NCBI GenBank assembly: GCA_038501625.1
Contig: JAZAYU010000037.1
Location: forward strand, 5,952,001 to 6,016,000
Length of the DNA stretch: 64,000 nt
Origin: Corbicula japonica
Taxonomy: Eukaryota; Mollusca; Bivalvia; Venerida; Cyrenidae
Direction: 5' to 3'
Within the stretch, counting starts at the first letter, position 1; each line of letters starts with the position of its first letter. The translations under genes were made by a program, and so were the position numbers. A model generated the notes under the pieces. That model made no database searches. It was not told the DNA's origin and saw nothing but the letters and a program-made list of their open reading frames with translations. This document shows positions 12,643-23,917 of this stretch, one piece after another.

Positions 12643-13729
12643 AAAAAAAACGATTGTTATAAAATAGAAACTTGGTAACCATTCTATACGTGCATCTGTA
12701 TTTTTATCATTCAAACTTTAACTATTTAATTTATGTCACAAAACTTCCGCCGCCATAATATTCAAAACTTGCCCTTGAATATATGCATTCTTAACGAAAT
12801 ACGGATCGATTTATTTTGATTACCCTGTTCCCTCTCAAAACCGCATCTATCCATGCGTTCTCTTATTGGGACCTATAGTGAACGGTTGGACTCGTCGCAG
12901 TTGCAATCCAAATTGAGTTTAACTTGTAAAATATTTCCGGGGATACCGCTGACCCCAATGACTGCTTCCCCATACACATGCAATATAACGGATCTGGACT
13001 CGGTCTTAGGATACTAAACAATACCATTATTTTGACAAGTATAGTACGGTAGACAACACAAGCACTATCATTTCTTTGTAAGGGCGATCTACTAGAATAT
13101 ACTGCAAGCGATACGAAACCAGCTTTTAAAGTAGAGAAATAGTTGCGAAGAATTTTCAGAACAGTGGCATAACGGCAATTTCTTTGATGATAGATTAATT
13201 TAAATAAAGATAGTGCTTCTTGAGTTTCTGTAATAGTTTCAGAGAAATTCGTACAAACAAAAACAAAAGATATGAGCAGCATAAAGCTTCAGTGAAAATA
13301 ATAAATGCATCAGCATCCTAATTTATTGTTTATTGTCTTTTAACGCTCGTCAACTTCAAGTTTGACGAGATCTGCTCACCCAACTAAAACTACACTTTAT
13401 GAATGTTGGTAATGAATATTGAATATTATAAGCATCGCTTTTCTGCTCAATGTACAAATAAGCATCGACTGTGGAAAGTTCTATGGTACCTCTTTGAGCA
13501 TTCGAGTTAATGTAACATATTCACCCGATTCGCCGGTGCTTAAACAACGTCATTATTTCTACACGACCTGAATAAAATAATAAATTACGTCTACTAGAGA
13601 CATGATTATTTATCTTAATGTCTTTTGTCGGTACACGTCTTCTTCATGTTTAAATAAATCAGCCGTTCATCTTTTTGTTTGCATGCTTTAAAGTAACAGC
13701 ATTGTACAATGTATATAATATTATGTTAT

Positions 13730-13963
13730 CTTGTTTATGTTTTGTACATACATGTACAGGGAAATAAACTTGAAACTTCAAACATCAACTAAATTCACAA
13801 ATAGTTTGTCAGATAAAGTCTGTATGAAATTGATCGACAGAAAACTGGCCATATCATTGATTTCCATTGGTCAGAAAGTAAATACAAGCACGAATACCTA
13901 CTTATTCTATTAATTTATTTGGTAACGACCGACTAGCTTTTTGGAAAGCTAAATCTTGTTATA
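13730..13963 (+). mobile_element. LINE 3' tail fragment
   Basis: From about 13829 (TTGATCGACAGAAAACTGG) through GCACGAATACCTA to TTTTTGGAAAGCTAAATCTTG the sequence matches the reverse complement of the LINE tail at about 35150-35290. Just upstream, GGGAAATAAACTTGAAACTTC resembles another LINE or SINE tail. It may be a truncated copy or a SINE sharing the LINE 3' end. Confidence 0.6.
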
Positions 13964-14838
13964 GATATTAATATACGTATTAATTATGATTTTTAATCAC
14001 TGTTTATTACTGTTTAAATTATGCACAGATTGCTCGAACAACTAACAATTACTTTATAAGGCAAACTCCATTTGTCAAATGCCTTGAGTATTTTCATCAT
14101 TTAAACACTCAGAATGTTTCTATGATTAATTATGCAGACAATTACAATGTTTTGAACATGTTAACCACTCAGTTCAGTTTGCTTTCAGTAAAATATGAAG
14201 GAAATTGGAAAAATGAGTTTTTCCCTTAAATATGTACAACTTTAATTACAGAGTAACTAAATTTTAAATGTATGATAACAAACTTTTGTCATATACAAAT
14301 GCTCTACATTCTCTTTCTATTTACAGAAATGTGTTTTTTCTGAATGTTAATCATGCAAGAAAAGGAAACCCAAATGACGCACGGATGAGATCAAGGAAAA
14401 GAAATCAACATGCAGTACAAATGTTCACAGAAGTGTTGACATTATGAAAATGTGATTTTCATATTCCACCGTGATATTAGTGACTTTCCGTGTTTTAAAT
14501 TTTATGAAAATATACTTATTCTTGTATGTCGTCGAAACCGAACATCAGTTAAAGCATACATATGTACTAATGTTTAATGTTAGGGTTTCCTGTACACGCA
14601 AAAAATAACAAATAATATTTTATGAGATATATGTAAATGTTTCTTGCAGTCAGAAGTATCTAAGTTACGGGAATCGTAACGGAAAATCAGGCTTATATTT
14701 AAACGGAAATACTTTATTTCGGTCTGAAAAATCACATAAATGTTATTTAATAGTAGTAGTTTATTCCCGAATTGAGTTCTTTTCTGAAATGTCAATACTT
14801 ATACAAAAACTGATACTGCTGGGTGAAATCTTTAATCT
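13964..14838. other. Element B internal region adjoining the element A insertion
   Basis: AT-rich, no supported gene. It ends at ATCT (14835-14838), the left copy of the element A target duplication. Confidence 0.5.
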
Positions 14839-15506
14839 TGTAGCGTAGTAGTTAATTAATCCCAGGTGTATAACAAACGAACACTGATTAAAGTTTCTAA
14901 ATAGATTTACTTTTCGACTTCTTAAAGTTACTAGATCAAATATTAAAGTTCTGAACAGTTTCTCTTGTAAGTAAATAAACTAACAATAATTTCTAGCATA
15001 TATCTAGACTGACATAAGTTCCCCTTATAATAATTTAGTAATTTAGAATTCCCCGTGCCAAAAGAGTTCTAAAGTGAATTGTCAAATCTGCCTTCCTTAG
15101 CCTAGCTTTTATTCGAAATCCCCGACATAGGCGTATAGTACCCGAATGAATCATTTTGACAAGATAATAGCGTTTTGGGAGTACTTTCTGTCATTTACTC
15201 AAGATTTATGCGTATATACATGGTTTATAATAATAATAAAATGACATAAAAGCAATTAGCAAGTCATGAAAACATGAAAATGACCTCCGACCAAAAGTGA
15301 TTTGACATTTTGATGAATGAAGGACGCATGTACATTTTGTACAACCTTATAGATGGACACGTTTAAGCTTTTTAAAAGAAACCTAATAAAATAAGATCCT
15401 AAAACCTTTTAAGAATATTACGAAATAACTTTTAAATTTTAGAGTACATAAATAAAATATAATATGATGCGGCAAATTATAAATATAATTTCCCCATTAC
15501 ATTACA
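14839..15506 (-). repeat. Element A 3' LTR
   Basis: 668 bp. In the sense of the element it starts TGTAATGTAATGG and ends CTACTACGCTACA, i.e. TG...CA. It is about 99% identical by eye to the 5' LTR at 23948-24613, with single differences near 14860, 15010, 15030, 15225 and 15335. Confidence 0.95.
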
Positions 15507-15526
15507 AATCCCTTCCTTTCTTTTCC
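15507..15526 (-). promoter_or_regulatory. Element A polypurine tract
   Basis: On the minus strand the 20 nt immediately before the 3' LTR read GGAAAAGAAAGGAAGGGATT. The same purine run, slightly diverged, precedes the element B 3' LTR at 24652-24668. This is the expected plus-strand primer. Confidence 0.9.
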
Positions 15527-18415
15527 AAAAACAAAAAAAAGATATTTTGTGTCAGGAAGGTGAGATCTAAACGATGATTAGATGTTTATAATAATGAGTA
15601 CTTTATCGATGACCCTAATTGAAATTAATTTTTGACACTTCGAGTACGTCCGTTACTCAGAGATTTTAACAATGAGAATTTTGATTATCTAATAATGATG
15701 TGACTTGCTGATTAAAAGTACCGGAAAATATAATTGCTAATTAATTTAATGGTTTGTGTATAAATGTACAGCAAAGTTAGTCAGCAGTATCATTCTCGGA
15801 ATAGGAATTAGCCAGTAAGAAAAGTAAGAAAACAAGTAAGTGCAGTTTCGTTTATCATATTTTTGCGTGTTAAACCTTCTTCCAATTTTAATTAATAAAT
15901 TTAGTACTTAGAAAGTGAATTTTAATTTTCCGTACCCGTAACTTAGATACTGCTAACTGTGAGAATTATTAACAACATTTATTTTCAAACAAAATATTTA
16001 AAACCTGAAAGGAAAATACATGATAAATTAAAACAGCATGGAATGTTAAACCCTAAAAACAGCACAAATGCACTTAATTATTCAACCATTACAACTTATT
16101 ATAACAATTAATGAATGCACAGAAAACCCGTTTTAAGAACACAAAACAAATATTAATCACGGAGAGTCACTTAATAATATAACGGCAATATATGAAAGTC
16201 ACAATTTCATAATTCCAGACAGTTACAATTATTCATTACAATCATTTGTTCTGGTTATAGATCTTGCCGTGATGCGCTCCGTGTCCCTGTGCTTCATTGG
16301 TTTAGGTTTTCTTTCTTGCAATACACAAATTTCTGAAATTAGATAGCAGATGTAAAGCATTTGCGTATAACAAAACAAAGTAATCATACAATAACAATTT
16401 GCATTCTTATATAAACGTAAATTTTTATTTATTTTTTGTTTTAGGAAAAATTGATTTTTCCGATTTCCTTCATATTTCACGGAAGGCAAACCATTGAAAG
16501 TACAGAACTGATAATTAGAACTGAATTGATAACTAACTTCATAGGAGAAAAGAAATGTTTAAATTGAGTTTGATTTTGATGAAATTCCGATATTTCCAGT
16601 TTCTTTTACGACTAAGGAGTTCGCCATCGAGTTACCTCCCGTGTAGAAGAGACTGCTTATCAACAATTCCGAGAACGCGAAATATGTAGAAATAAATAAA
16701 ATAAAGCAATGGAACAATACGACATAAAATACTGTTTCCTCACTGCACCGCGCCATGTGTAGTTCATGTAGGTACACTCCGGATCAATGGTATCTTCAGG
16801 TGAACCAAACGAGGCATCGCGGCCGTTGGAAGCGTGTCTTCTTTCATGCTGTCGGACTGCATCTCGCCGGGGGCAGGTGTGTCTTGAAACTTGCTGTGTT
16901 GGAAAACGTTTTCAGTTCGTCGTGTATATGTTTGCTTTGTTGTGAACTGACGGATGAATGAATGTCTGATTCATTGTTTTTTCTAGGTTGTTACAACTTC
17001 GGGTGATGATTGTCGCTAATGGCTGAAGGTTATGATTCTGGTATTACACGTTGAATCTCTTCTTGATTGTACTGTCTCTTTGTTTGTAAGTGTTGTTATG
17101 AAATGTCATATTGATGGATATCTTTGATGAACTCTTGACGAATCTGGTGAACTGCTATCAATATTAAGACAGAAAAGGATGCAGTTTTTCTTATCAAAGA
17201 CCTGAAGGAATTGCTTTTGTCGAAGATGTTGTTATCGAAAACTGGAGGTTGCTTCTTGACGGGGATTTGATTGACTGGTTTTATAAAACGTCACCTATGC
17301 GAGATTGTTAGCTATTGTTGACTGTAACAAGGCAGGATACTTCCGGCGGATGAAGGAGCTGGAGGGGTTTCAAACGTCATCTGCATTGTGATTGGTTGAA
17401 GCGTGTTCGCTGACTCATCCGTGCGAACAGGGTCCCTGTTAGCGCACTTTCATTGTTTGTTTACTCGTTAACCGTGGCTGATTAAGTGTTTTTGGAATAA
17501 CTAAAGTGAATTTTGATATCAAATACCACCACGGCAAGAAGGTCAAGGATACTAGAACAATAGAACATAGAATCGGACCGGACAGCCATTGTTGTAATCA
17601 TAATGATTGAACTCAGGTAAGTAGTTTACCTATTCTTTAAACTGAAACATTTTTTTATTCCTTTAAGATGATGTCAGTTTAAGAAATAATAATTTGAAAG
17701 CAAAAATATTAATATTTAAATCAAAACTATTAAGAGAACGGTTGGCAAATGTATATTTTTATGTATGAAATATAATTACGTTGACTGGGCAGAGAAAACA
17801 ATGCATTAAATGTAGAATTTATAAAATGTTCAACTGTATAACTCAATAATATTTTTGTTTTAACACAAAAACAAGGATAGCATTTTCATGTACTTCTATA
17901 GCACCGAGAAAAGCCAAACAAACAAGTGAGCATAATAAGCTTTATGGTTAAACGTCTTTGAAAATAGGCAATAAGAGCCATATTGTAATTACTGAAAATT
18001 ACTTTGCGAATCGCAATGCGTGATTATGCAACACTCTAAATATATATTTACACATTTAAAAACCTACAACAATGCTTAAACATAAAACTGGCTACGTCAT
18101 ATGATTCTACTCGTAATCATAGCAAATTTTGTCATATGATTCTACTCGAAGTCATATAAATGAGCAAACAAGGTAATGTGCAATTAATATTATCAACCGA
18201 ATCTATTTACAATGGAATGGAGCTCACCCCTATTCCATGTGAAGTCATTTTAAGGTTTGTCAACAACAACGTATAGCGTTTCTCTTAACTCTATGAACTA
18301 TGCAAATTCATGTAATTATATATCGACAGAACAGTTTCTTCTTTTATTTTTTTTTTAAACTCATTTTCTAGTCAGTTTTATATATTTTTTTTAATTTTTT
18401 TTATGATTTCTTTAA
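15527..18415 (-). other. Element A 3' region of 2.9 kb without a clear gene
   Basis: This stretch between the pol stop and the polypurine tract is unusually long for a Gypsy element. Reading frames are short. One minus frame of about 65 codons (ATG near 16756, stop at 16559) has a hydrophobic segment VVLFHCFILFISTYF that could span a membrane. Around 16750-16900 and 17340-17480 the DNA is clearly less AT-rich than the rest, with several short open stretches interrupted by stops. It could be a decayed third ORF, captured host DNA or a long 3' UTR; I cannot choose. Confidence 0.4.
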
Positions 18416-21400
18416 TTAAAGGAACTTTTGAAGTAATCCCATTAGGTTGGCATTGTTTTTCAGTATTTCGGAGTTACTGCGTTCCATATGACTTAATAGT
18501 AATTGGAAACACTGTTTTTTGTCATTTTCAAGATTATCAGTTAACTTATCGGGGATTGATTTATTCTCTTCTGTAAGCAGAGGAGTTGTACTATTCATGG
18601 GACATGAATCTGTTGAATCAATCTTTGTTGGGGTTACTGATTCTGTGATAACACCTATTTCTAAACTATCTTGATTGACAGTTTCAGGGGTGTCTGGCAA
18701 GGAGTCAATCTCCATACCGTCAGTATCTAGAGAGTTTGCTGCCAGCGACTCGTCAGAGCTTTCCTGCAAATTTTCACCCAGGTAAGCAGAATGATCAGAT
18801 TTTGCATCCGTGACAGAACTATCAGTGCTAGAATCTTCGACAAATGAATTCATTTCCTGTGATGTTTCATAGTCTGAATTTTCATTTGAAGAATTTACTG
18901 TCTGTGAACTTTCGGAACCATGTACGTTATTTTGTTCCTGATTTTGTTCCCTCAAATGTTTACGTAATTGAGCTAATGGAATATAGTCTTCTGATGAGGA
19001 GTCTTCGCGTACTTGTCTTATTCTATTTGTACTCTGCGGTAATATGCCTGTATTTTGATTGTTTGGTGTTTCAGCATCAGAAGCATCTGATTCATCATAG
19101 CTACTAGAACTGTCATCAGGCGCAACGACATAGTTTGCCTTTCGTTTAGGGTAACCTGTAACCGGTCTACGTTCTGGCAATTCAGTGATATTAGCCAGCC
19201 TAATTTGATCGGCATGTACTTGAACAACAGAATTGTCTAGCTGATTCTTGATCAAGTAAGTAACAGGACCTTTTTGTTCCATTATTCTGTAATGGGATTT
19301 CCAGCGGTCTTCAAGTTTATTTTTTCTTTGAAAATTTTTGTAATAGACAGGGTCATTAATTTTGAACTTGATATCCTTAGCTTTTTTGTCAAATTGCTGT
19401 TTGTGCTTTCTTTTTGAATGTTTTAAATGCCTGTAAGCCAAAAGAAATGATTTATGCTGTTCTTGTAAAGCAATTTTATGGTACTCTTCGCCATGATATT
19501 TAGCCCTAGGGCGAAGTAGGTTGTCAATTGGTAGAATAGGATCTCTGTTATATACCAAATAAAAGGCGGAGAATTTTGAACTTGAAGAGACATTGTGTCT
19601 GATTCCTGCTAATGACATATTGAGATGAATGTCCCATTCCCTAGTGTTACCCTGAACTCGTTTCGCTAAAATGTCATGTAACACCCTATGCATTCTTTCT
19701 TGTTTAGCATTACTTTCTGGATGGTAAGCTGTGCATGAAACATTATCAATGTTTAATTCTTTCAGAACCTCTTTGAATGCTGAACTAGTGAACTCAGTCT
19801 CTCGGTCATGAATGATTTGCAACGGACAGCCATATCTAGGATAAATCTCATTCAAAAGTAAGTCTATTATAGTATTTGTACTTTTATCAGGGGCAGCAAA
19901 TGCCTCTGGGTAACCACTGAACATATCTATAAAACAGATTATGTACCTATTGTTACTAAGTGTTTGTTCATAAGGCCCGCATACATCTATTGAAACTATT
20001 GCAAATGGAAAAGGTGCAATATTTGTTTCCCTTAATGGAGCCTTAACCCTTGTGAGATTTCTAGTTTGACAGTCGACACAGGTCGAGACATATGCTTGAA
20101 AATCTTTGAACATATTTGGCCAAAAGTACTTAGTTTTTGCTGTGGCAAACATACGCTGAGTGCCCGGATGTCCATTGTTATCATGATATTGTTTGATGAC
20201 CAAGCTCTTTAAGTGAGCGGGGACATAAAGTCTCATAATAGGTTCTTCATCAGGATTTGATAAGTAATACAACACTTGATCGACTTCTAAGTATTTCCTG
20301 AACTCAGTCTTACTAGGATCCCCATGCTTAAGTTGATTTTTGATTTGGACAATTGTAGTATCTTTCTGTTGCTCAAATTGTAAATTTAATCCCTCAATTT
20401 CAGCCACAGGCTCCACAAAAGAATCCTGTTTTTCATACTCTTTATTAGCTGATTGTTTAGGATCAATGTCATTAGAATTTATAGCCTCAATCTTTTTGAT
20501 AGATTCAATTGTCTTAACAGATTTTGCGTTTGTTCCAGAAATTTTGTAAGTATTATCATGTATTTCCGGTTCAATGTCAAAATCAGACTCTGATTGTATC
20601 GTTTCAGACTCGGGCGGCCTGGAGAAGAAGTCAGCGATTACATTTGTTTTCCCTGGAAGATGCTCAATCTTACAGTTGTAACCACTAATAGACAATGCCC
20701 ATAACTGAATTTTCTTATTTTGCATTGGAGAATCTAATAAATGTTGCAAAGGCTTGTGGTCAGTCATGATTTTAAATTCTGCATTATGCAAATAATGATC
20801 AAGTTTTTGTAGAGCATAGTGAATACTGAATGCCTCTTTTTCAATTGTGCTCCACCTGCGTTGAGTGTCACTGAGTTTATGTGATAAGAAATAAATTGGT
20901 CTTTCATTATTATCATCTGCCTCAGGCAAATCAGTTTTCTGTGTTAAGCAAGCGCCAACATGGGTATCTGAAGCATCTACATACAATATGTAAGGCTTGT
21001 TTATATCAGGGTAAGCTAAAGAGGGTATTGCAGTTAATTGTTCTTTGATCTTATCAAAATTATCTTGACATTCTTGAGTCCAATTAAAATGTACTTTTTT
21101 CCTAGTTAAATTAATCAATGGTTCTGCTATTTGTGAAAATGAGGGTATGAAGCGTCTATAAAAACTTGCTGCACCTATGACTCTACGAACGTCTCTTACA
21201 TTTTTAGGAATAGGGAGTGACCTAATTGCTTTGACCTTGTTAGGGTTGGGTCTGATGCCATCTTTGTCATTTATAAAACCTAGGTACTCAGTCTCAGACT
21301 GTAAGAATTGGCACTTCTTTAACTTAAGCTTTAAATTGTGTTCCCGTAGCCTTTGGAAAACGATATCTATATGGCGCTTATGTTCTTCGAGCGTGGAACT

Positions 21401-22834
21401 TCTGATTAAGATATCATCTAAATATGCGACAGCAAAATCTAATCCCTCTAAGACTTGTGCCATAAGTTCCTGGAAGACCCCCGGGGCCGCCAAAAGACCA
21501 AATGCCATCACATTGAATTCGTGTAAGCCTCTAAAAGTGGCAAAAGCGGTCTTTTCTTTGTCTGATTCTTCAATTGGCACCTGCCAGTATGAACTTCGTA
21601 AGTCTAGTGATGTAAAGAATTTTGCATCTCCCAAAGTGGCCAAAATATCATCAATAACTGGCAAGGGATATGAACATGGTTTAGTGACCTTATTTAATTT
21701 TCTAAAATCTACACAGAACCTCTTGCTATTATCATTTTTCTTATGAACCAGAACCACCGGACTAGCATACGCGCTGCGCGAGGGTCTAATTACATTAGCC
21801 TGTAACATTTCGTCAATTGCGTCACTCATAATTTTTCTGTCATTTAATGGTACTCTGTAAGGACGTTGTTTTATTGGTTCGTGATCGACTGTGGGTATTT
21901 TCATTTTAACTGTATTAGTTTGAGTGAGCTCTGAGTCATTATTTGCAAAAATATCCTGATTTTCTAAGACCAAGCCTTTGACATAATCATAGTGCTCCGG
22001 GGGTGTTTTTATCTCGCTTAGATCAATTTTTAATTTTTCGTTTAATGTCTTATCTGATAAATCATTGGTTGTACTTTTGACAGATGCTATGTTTTCTTCG
22101 CTAATTTGTTCAATTGTTGCTATGGGGCACCCTTGTCGTAAACGCATTGTCCTATTTGTACTATTTACAATCATGACGGGAAATTGTCTATGTCCCCTTA
22201 ATTTGAATACTGAATTTGTCACTACTAAGCCCGGTTCGGTACTTAAAAAGCCATTTTCGACGCTCTTCAATTCGTATATTTTTGATTTTTCAAATTTGCT
22301 ATTTTTATTTAATTTTCCATTTACAATATGTACACTTTGGGGTTTTATAACTGTGCTTTTCTGAAGCCTAACAACCGAATTTATGTGAATATCCTCTTCT
22401 AAAGAGACATACGTATCATGAACCCTGAGGCACCCGAGGTCAAAATACAATCTTACCCCGTTATCTATAAGCCAATCTCTTCCTAAAATTGCCCTTCGAT
22501 TCATGTTTGATACTACATAAAATTTATGCTTCAGTAAAACACCGCCAATTTTGAAAGGAATTTCTACAAAACCTTCTACATTCAATGCATTTCCCCCAAC
22601 AGACTGCAAGGATATATTATGATTTCTTTTTAATTGGTATTTCTTTTTAAATAAATTAAAAGTGCGGCGGTTTATTAATGAAACTTCCGCTCCAGAATCT
22701 ACAAGTGTTCTAATTTTATATTTTCCTACTCTAATACTACATGAGTTTGGATTACCTGCTAACGCTATATTATATGTTGACAAACCGTTTTTCCTACCAT
22801 CGACTTCTTTATGACAGGAATTAATTAGTTTAAA
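18416..22834 (-). CDS. pol: Element A Pol polyprotein (protease, reverse transcriptase, RNase H, integrase)
   Basis: Open for 1455 codons from a TTG at 22783, with the frame extending upstream into the gag end; translation most likely enters by -1 frameshift at 22828-22834. Counting from 22783: aspartic protease VDSGAEVSLI near residue 29; reverse transcriptase with SLDLRSSYWQVPI and YLDD near 454; RNase H start YVDASD near 600; integrase zinc finger (HDNNGH and CVDC) near 865-905; catalytic Asp in SIDVCGPY, Asp in IHDRETEF and Glu in YHPESNAKQER near 930-1030; a GPY/F-like segment near 1130-1190; then an acidic Ser-rich tail to the stop. All catalytic residues I looked for are present and there is no internal stop. 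The long Asp/Ser tail (about 250 residues) is unusual and replaces a chromodomain. Confidence 0.95.
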   Translation of the reverse strand, partial: FKLINSCHKEVDGRKNGLSTYNIALAGNPNSCSIRVGKYKIRTLVDSGAEVSLINRRTFNLFKKKYQLKRNHNISLQSVGGNALNVEGFVEIPFKIGGVLLKHKFYVVSNMNRRAILGRDWLIDNGVRLYFDLGCLRVHDTYVSLEEDIHINSVVRLQKSTVIKPQSVHIVNGKLNKNSKFEKSKIYELKSVENGFLSTEPGLVVTNSVFKLRGHRQFPVMIVNSTNRTMRLRQGCPIATIEQISEENIASVKSTTNDLSDKTLNEKLKIDLSEIKTPPEHYDYVKGLVLENQDIFANNDSELTQTNTVKMKIPTVDHEPIKQRPYRVPLNDRKIMSDAIDEMLQANVIRPSRSAYASPVVLVHKKNDNSKRFCVDFRKLNKVTKPCSYPLPVIDDILATLGDAKFFTSLDLRSSYWQVPIEESDKEKTAFATFRGLHEFNVMAFGLLAAPGVFQELMAQVLEGLDFAVAYLDDILIRSSTLEEHKRHIDIVFQRLREHNLKLKLKKCQFLQSETEYLGFINDKDGIRPNPNKVKAIRSLPIPKNVRDVRRVIGAASFYRRFIPSFSQIAEPLINLTRKKVHFNWTQECQDNFDKIKEQLTAIPSLAYPDINKPYILYVDASDTHVGACLTQKTDLPEADDNNERPIYFLSHKLSDTQRRWSTIEKEAFSIHYALQKLDHYLHNAEFKIMTDHKPLQHLLDSPMQNKKIQLWALSISGYNCKIEHLPGKTNVIADFFSRPPESETIQSESDFDIEPEIHDNTYKISGTNAKSVKTIESIKKIEAINSNDIDPKQSANKEYEKQDSFVEPVAEIEGLNLQFEQQKDTTIVQIKNQLKHGDPSKTEFRKYLEVDQVLYYLSNPDEEPIMRLYVPAHLKSLVIKQYHDNNGHPGTQRMFATAKTKYFWPNMFKDFQAYVSTCVDCQTRNLTRVKAPLRETNIAPFPFAIVSIDVCGPYEQTLSNNRYIICFIDMFSGYPEAFAAPDKSTNTIIDLLLNEIYPRYGCPLQIIHDRETEFTSSAFKEVLKELNIDNVSCTAYHPESNAKQERMHRVLHDILAKRVQGNTREWDIHLNMSLAGIRHNVSSSSKFSAFYLVYNRDPILPIDNLLRPRAKYHGEEYHKIALQEQHKSFLLAYRHLKHSKRKHKQQFDKKAKDIKFKINDPVYYKNFQRKNKLEDRWKSHYRIMEQKGPVTYLIKNQLDNSVVQVHADQIRLANITELPERRPVTGYPKRKANYVVAPDDSSSSYDESDASDAETPNNQNTGILPQSTNRIRQVREDSSSEDYIPLAQLRKHLREQNQEQNNVHGSESSQTVNSSNENSDYETSQEMNSFVEDSSTDSSVTDAKSDHSAYLGENLQESSDESLAANSLDTDGMEIDSLPDTPETVNQDSLEIGVITESVTPTKIDSTDSCPMNSTTPLLTEENKSIPDKLTDNLENDKKQCFQLLLSHMERSNSEILKNNANLMGLLQKFL

Positions 22835-23772
22835 GGTTGAGTTTTGTTTGATCTATTTCGTGGTGCGCTTCGGCATTCTCGCCATAAGTGTCCTAATTTA
22901 CCGCAATTCCAGCAGTCCATTTTACTTTTCCAATTATTTGAAGTAGATTGTTTATTTCCTTGAGATTTTTGCCAGTTCATTGTTTGATTTGTTTCGGCCG
23001 AAACTGCTTGAATACTTTTCAAACGTGTTCTGTATTTTTTAATGTTGTGTCCTATCTTCTGACAAAATTGACATTTTTGAGGCCTAACATGATCGACTTC
23101 CATAGGCTCGGGGGCAGAATTACTTTGTGAATCACTTGACGTGCCAAATCTTAATTTGAATCTTGCTCGCAAATTCTGTTCGTTTTTGGCTGAATTGATA
23201 GCGGCTTCTAGCGTATTTGGGTTATCACGCATTACCTTCATTTTTAACGAATTTTCAGCTAACCCATCAATAAAAATGCCTATAACTTGATTTTCTATAA
23301 TATCTAGATTTGCTTGCTGATTTTGGTCTGGTCTTGGTGCTACATAAGCATCATCTATTAAAGATAATAATCGTTCTGCATACGAAGCTATATTTTCTCC
23401 AGGTTTTTGTTTGACATTTCTTAATAAATAGGCCGCATGTTGCGCATCTTGAACTTCTGCGAAACTAGTTGTTAATGCATTTTTTAACGCTACCCATGTA
23501 CAACCTGTGTTGTCATTAATGAACCTTAATGTAAAATCTGATACGGGTCCTACTGCGGTCTGATAGCAAACCATTTTCTTTCTTTCATCATCTAAGCCTG
23601 TTAAAACTGCATATTTTTCAATTGATTTTATCCAAGATTTAAATTCTTTAGCATTTCCATCAAATTTAGGTACAACTTGCCCTACGCCTTGAGTTCCTAC
23701 TGTGGTGGAAACATTTCTTAATTGAGTTGCCAGATCTTCAAAAACTCGTTCAATATTATTAGCTTCAGCCAT
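22825..23772 (-). CDS. gag: Element A Gag (nucleocapsid precursor)
   Basis: About 315 codons from the first ATG (23770-23772). The frame extends 52 codons further upstream to a GTG, but that part overlaps the primer site and leader, so the ATG is preferred. The N-terminal half is a helical capsid-like region (residues about 1-230) with the W-K-IE and FxxWxxLK-type positions seen in Gypsy Gag. The C-terminus has one intact zinc knuckle, CWNCGKLGHLWREC, and a degenerate upstream one (CQFCQKIGHNIKKY) lacking its last Cys. It ends at a TAA directly after the UUUAAAC site. Confidence 0.9.
   Translation of the reverse strand: MAEANNIERVFEDLATQLRNVSTTVGTQGVGQVVPKFDGNAKEFKSWIKSIEKYAVLTGLDDERKKMVCYQTAVGPVSDFTLRFINDNTGCTWVALKNALTTSFAEVQDAQHAAYLLRNVKQKPGENIASYAERLLSLIDDAYVAPRPDQNQQANLDIIENQVIGIFIDGLAENSLKMKVMRDNPNTLEAAINSAKNEQNLRARFKLRFGTSSDSQSNSAPEPMEVDHVRPQKCQFCQKIGHNIKKYRTRLKSIQAVSAETNQTMNWQKSQGNKQSTSNNWKSKMDCWNCGKLGHLWRECRSAPRNRSNKTQPLN
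22828..22834 (-). promoter_or_regulatory. Predicted -1 ribosomal frameshift site UUUAAAC
   Basis: The gag frame ends ...TTA AAC TAA with a T before TTA, forming the heptamer T-TTA-AAC directly before the stop. A -1 slip moves the ribosome into the frame that stays open for 17 codons and joins the pol frame at 22783. UUUAAAC is a canonical -1 slippery sequence. I did not find an obvious strong stem just downstream. Confidence 0.75.
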
Positions 23773-23917
23773 TATGTAAAAATTAAATGTAACGAGCAAA
23801 AAGAACAATAACCAGTTTGCTAACCTTGCTTTTCGGCGTGACGTATGGTGGTTTCTTCTGCGCTGTGTCGTATAGTAGATTTCCTCCTCGTTATGCCGCG
23901 ACGACCACTTGAAGTAA

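Larger units (their letters stand above)
10499..13729. other. Element B internal region, right part, no gene recognised
   Basis: No recognisable coding region. The longest frame is a minus-strand stretch of 139 codons (12863-13282) with no familiar motif and no homopolymer bias; I cannot assign it. Notable small features are a 24-bp palindrome at 10884-10907, a 114-bp tandem duplication at 11705-11916 and a dispersed repeat at 12561-12642, each listed separately. Confidence 0.45.

Noticed and set aside
12863..13282. 139-codon minus frame inside element B
   Set aside because: Longest frame in B with normal composition, but no recognised motif, no homologue in the window and no start context. 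Left unassigned rather than called a gene.
21177..21746. 189-codon + frame
   Set aside because: Antisense shadow of the element A reverse transcriptase.
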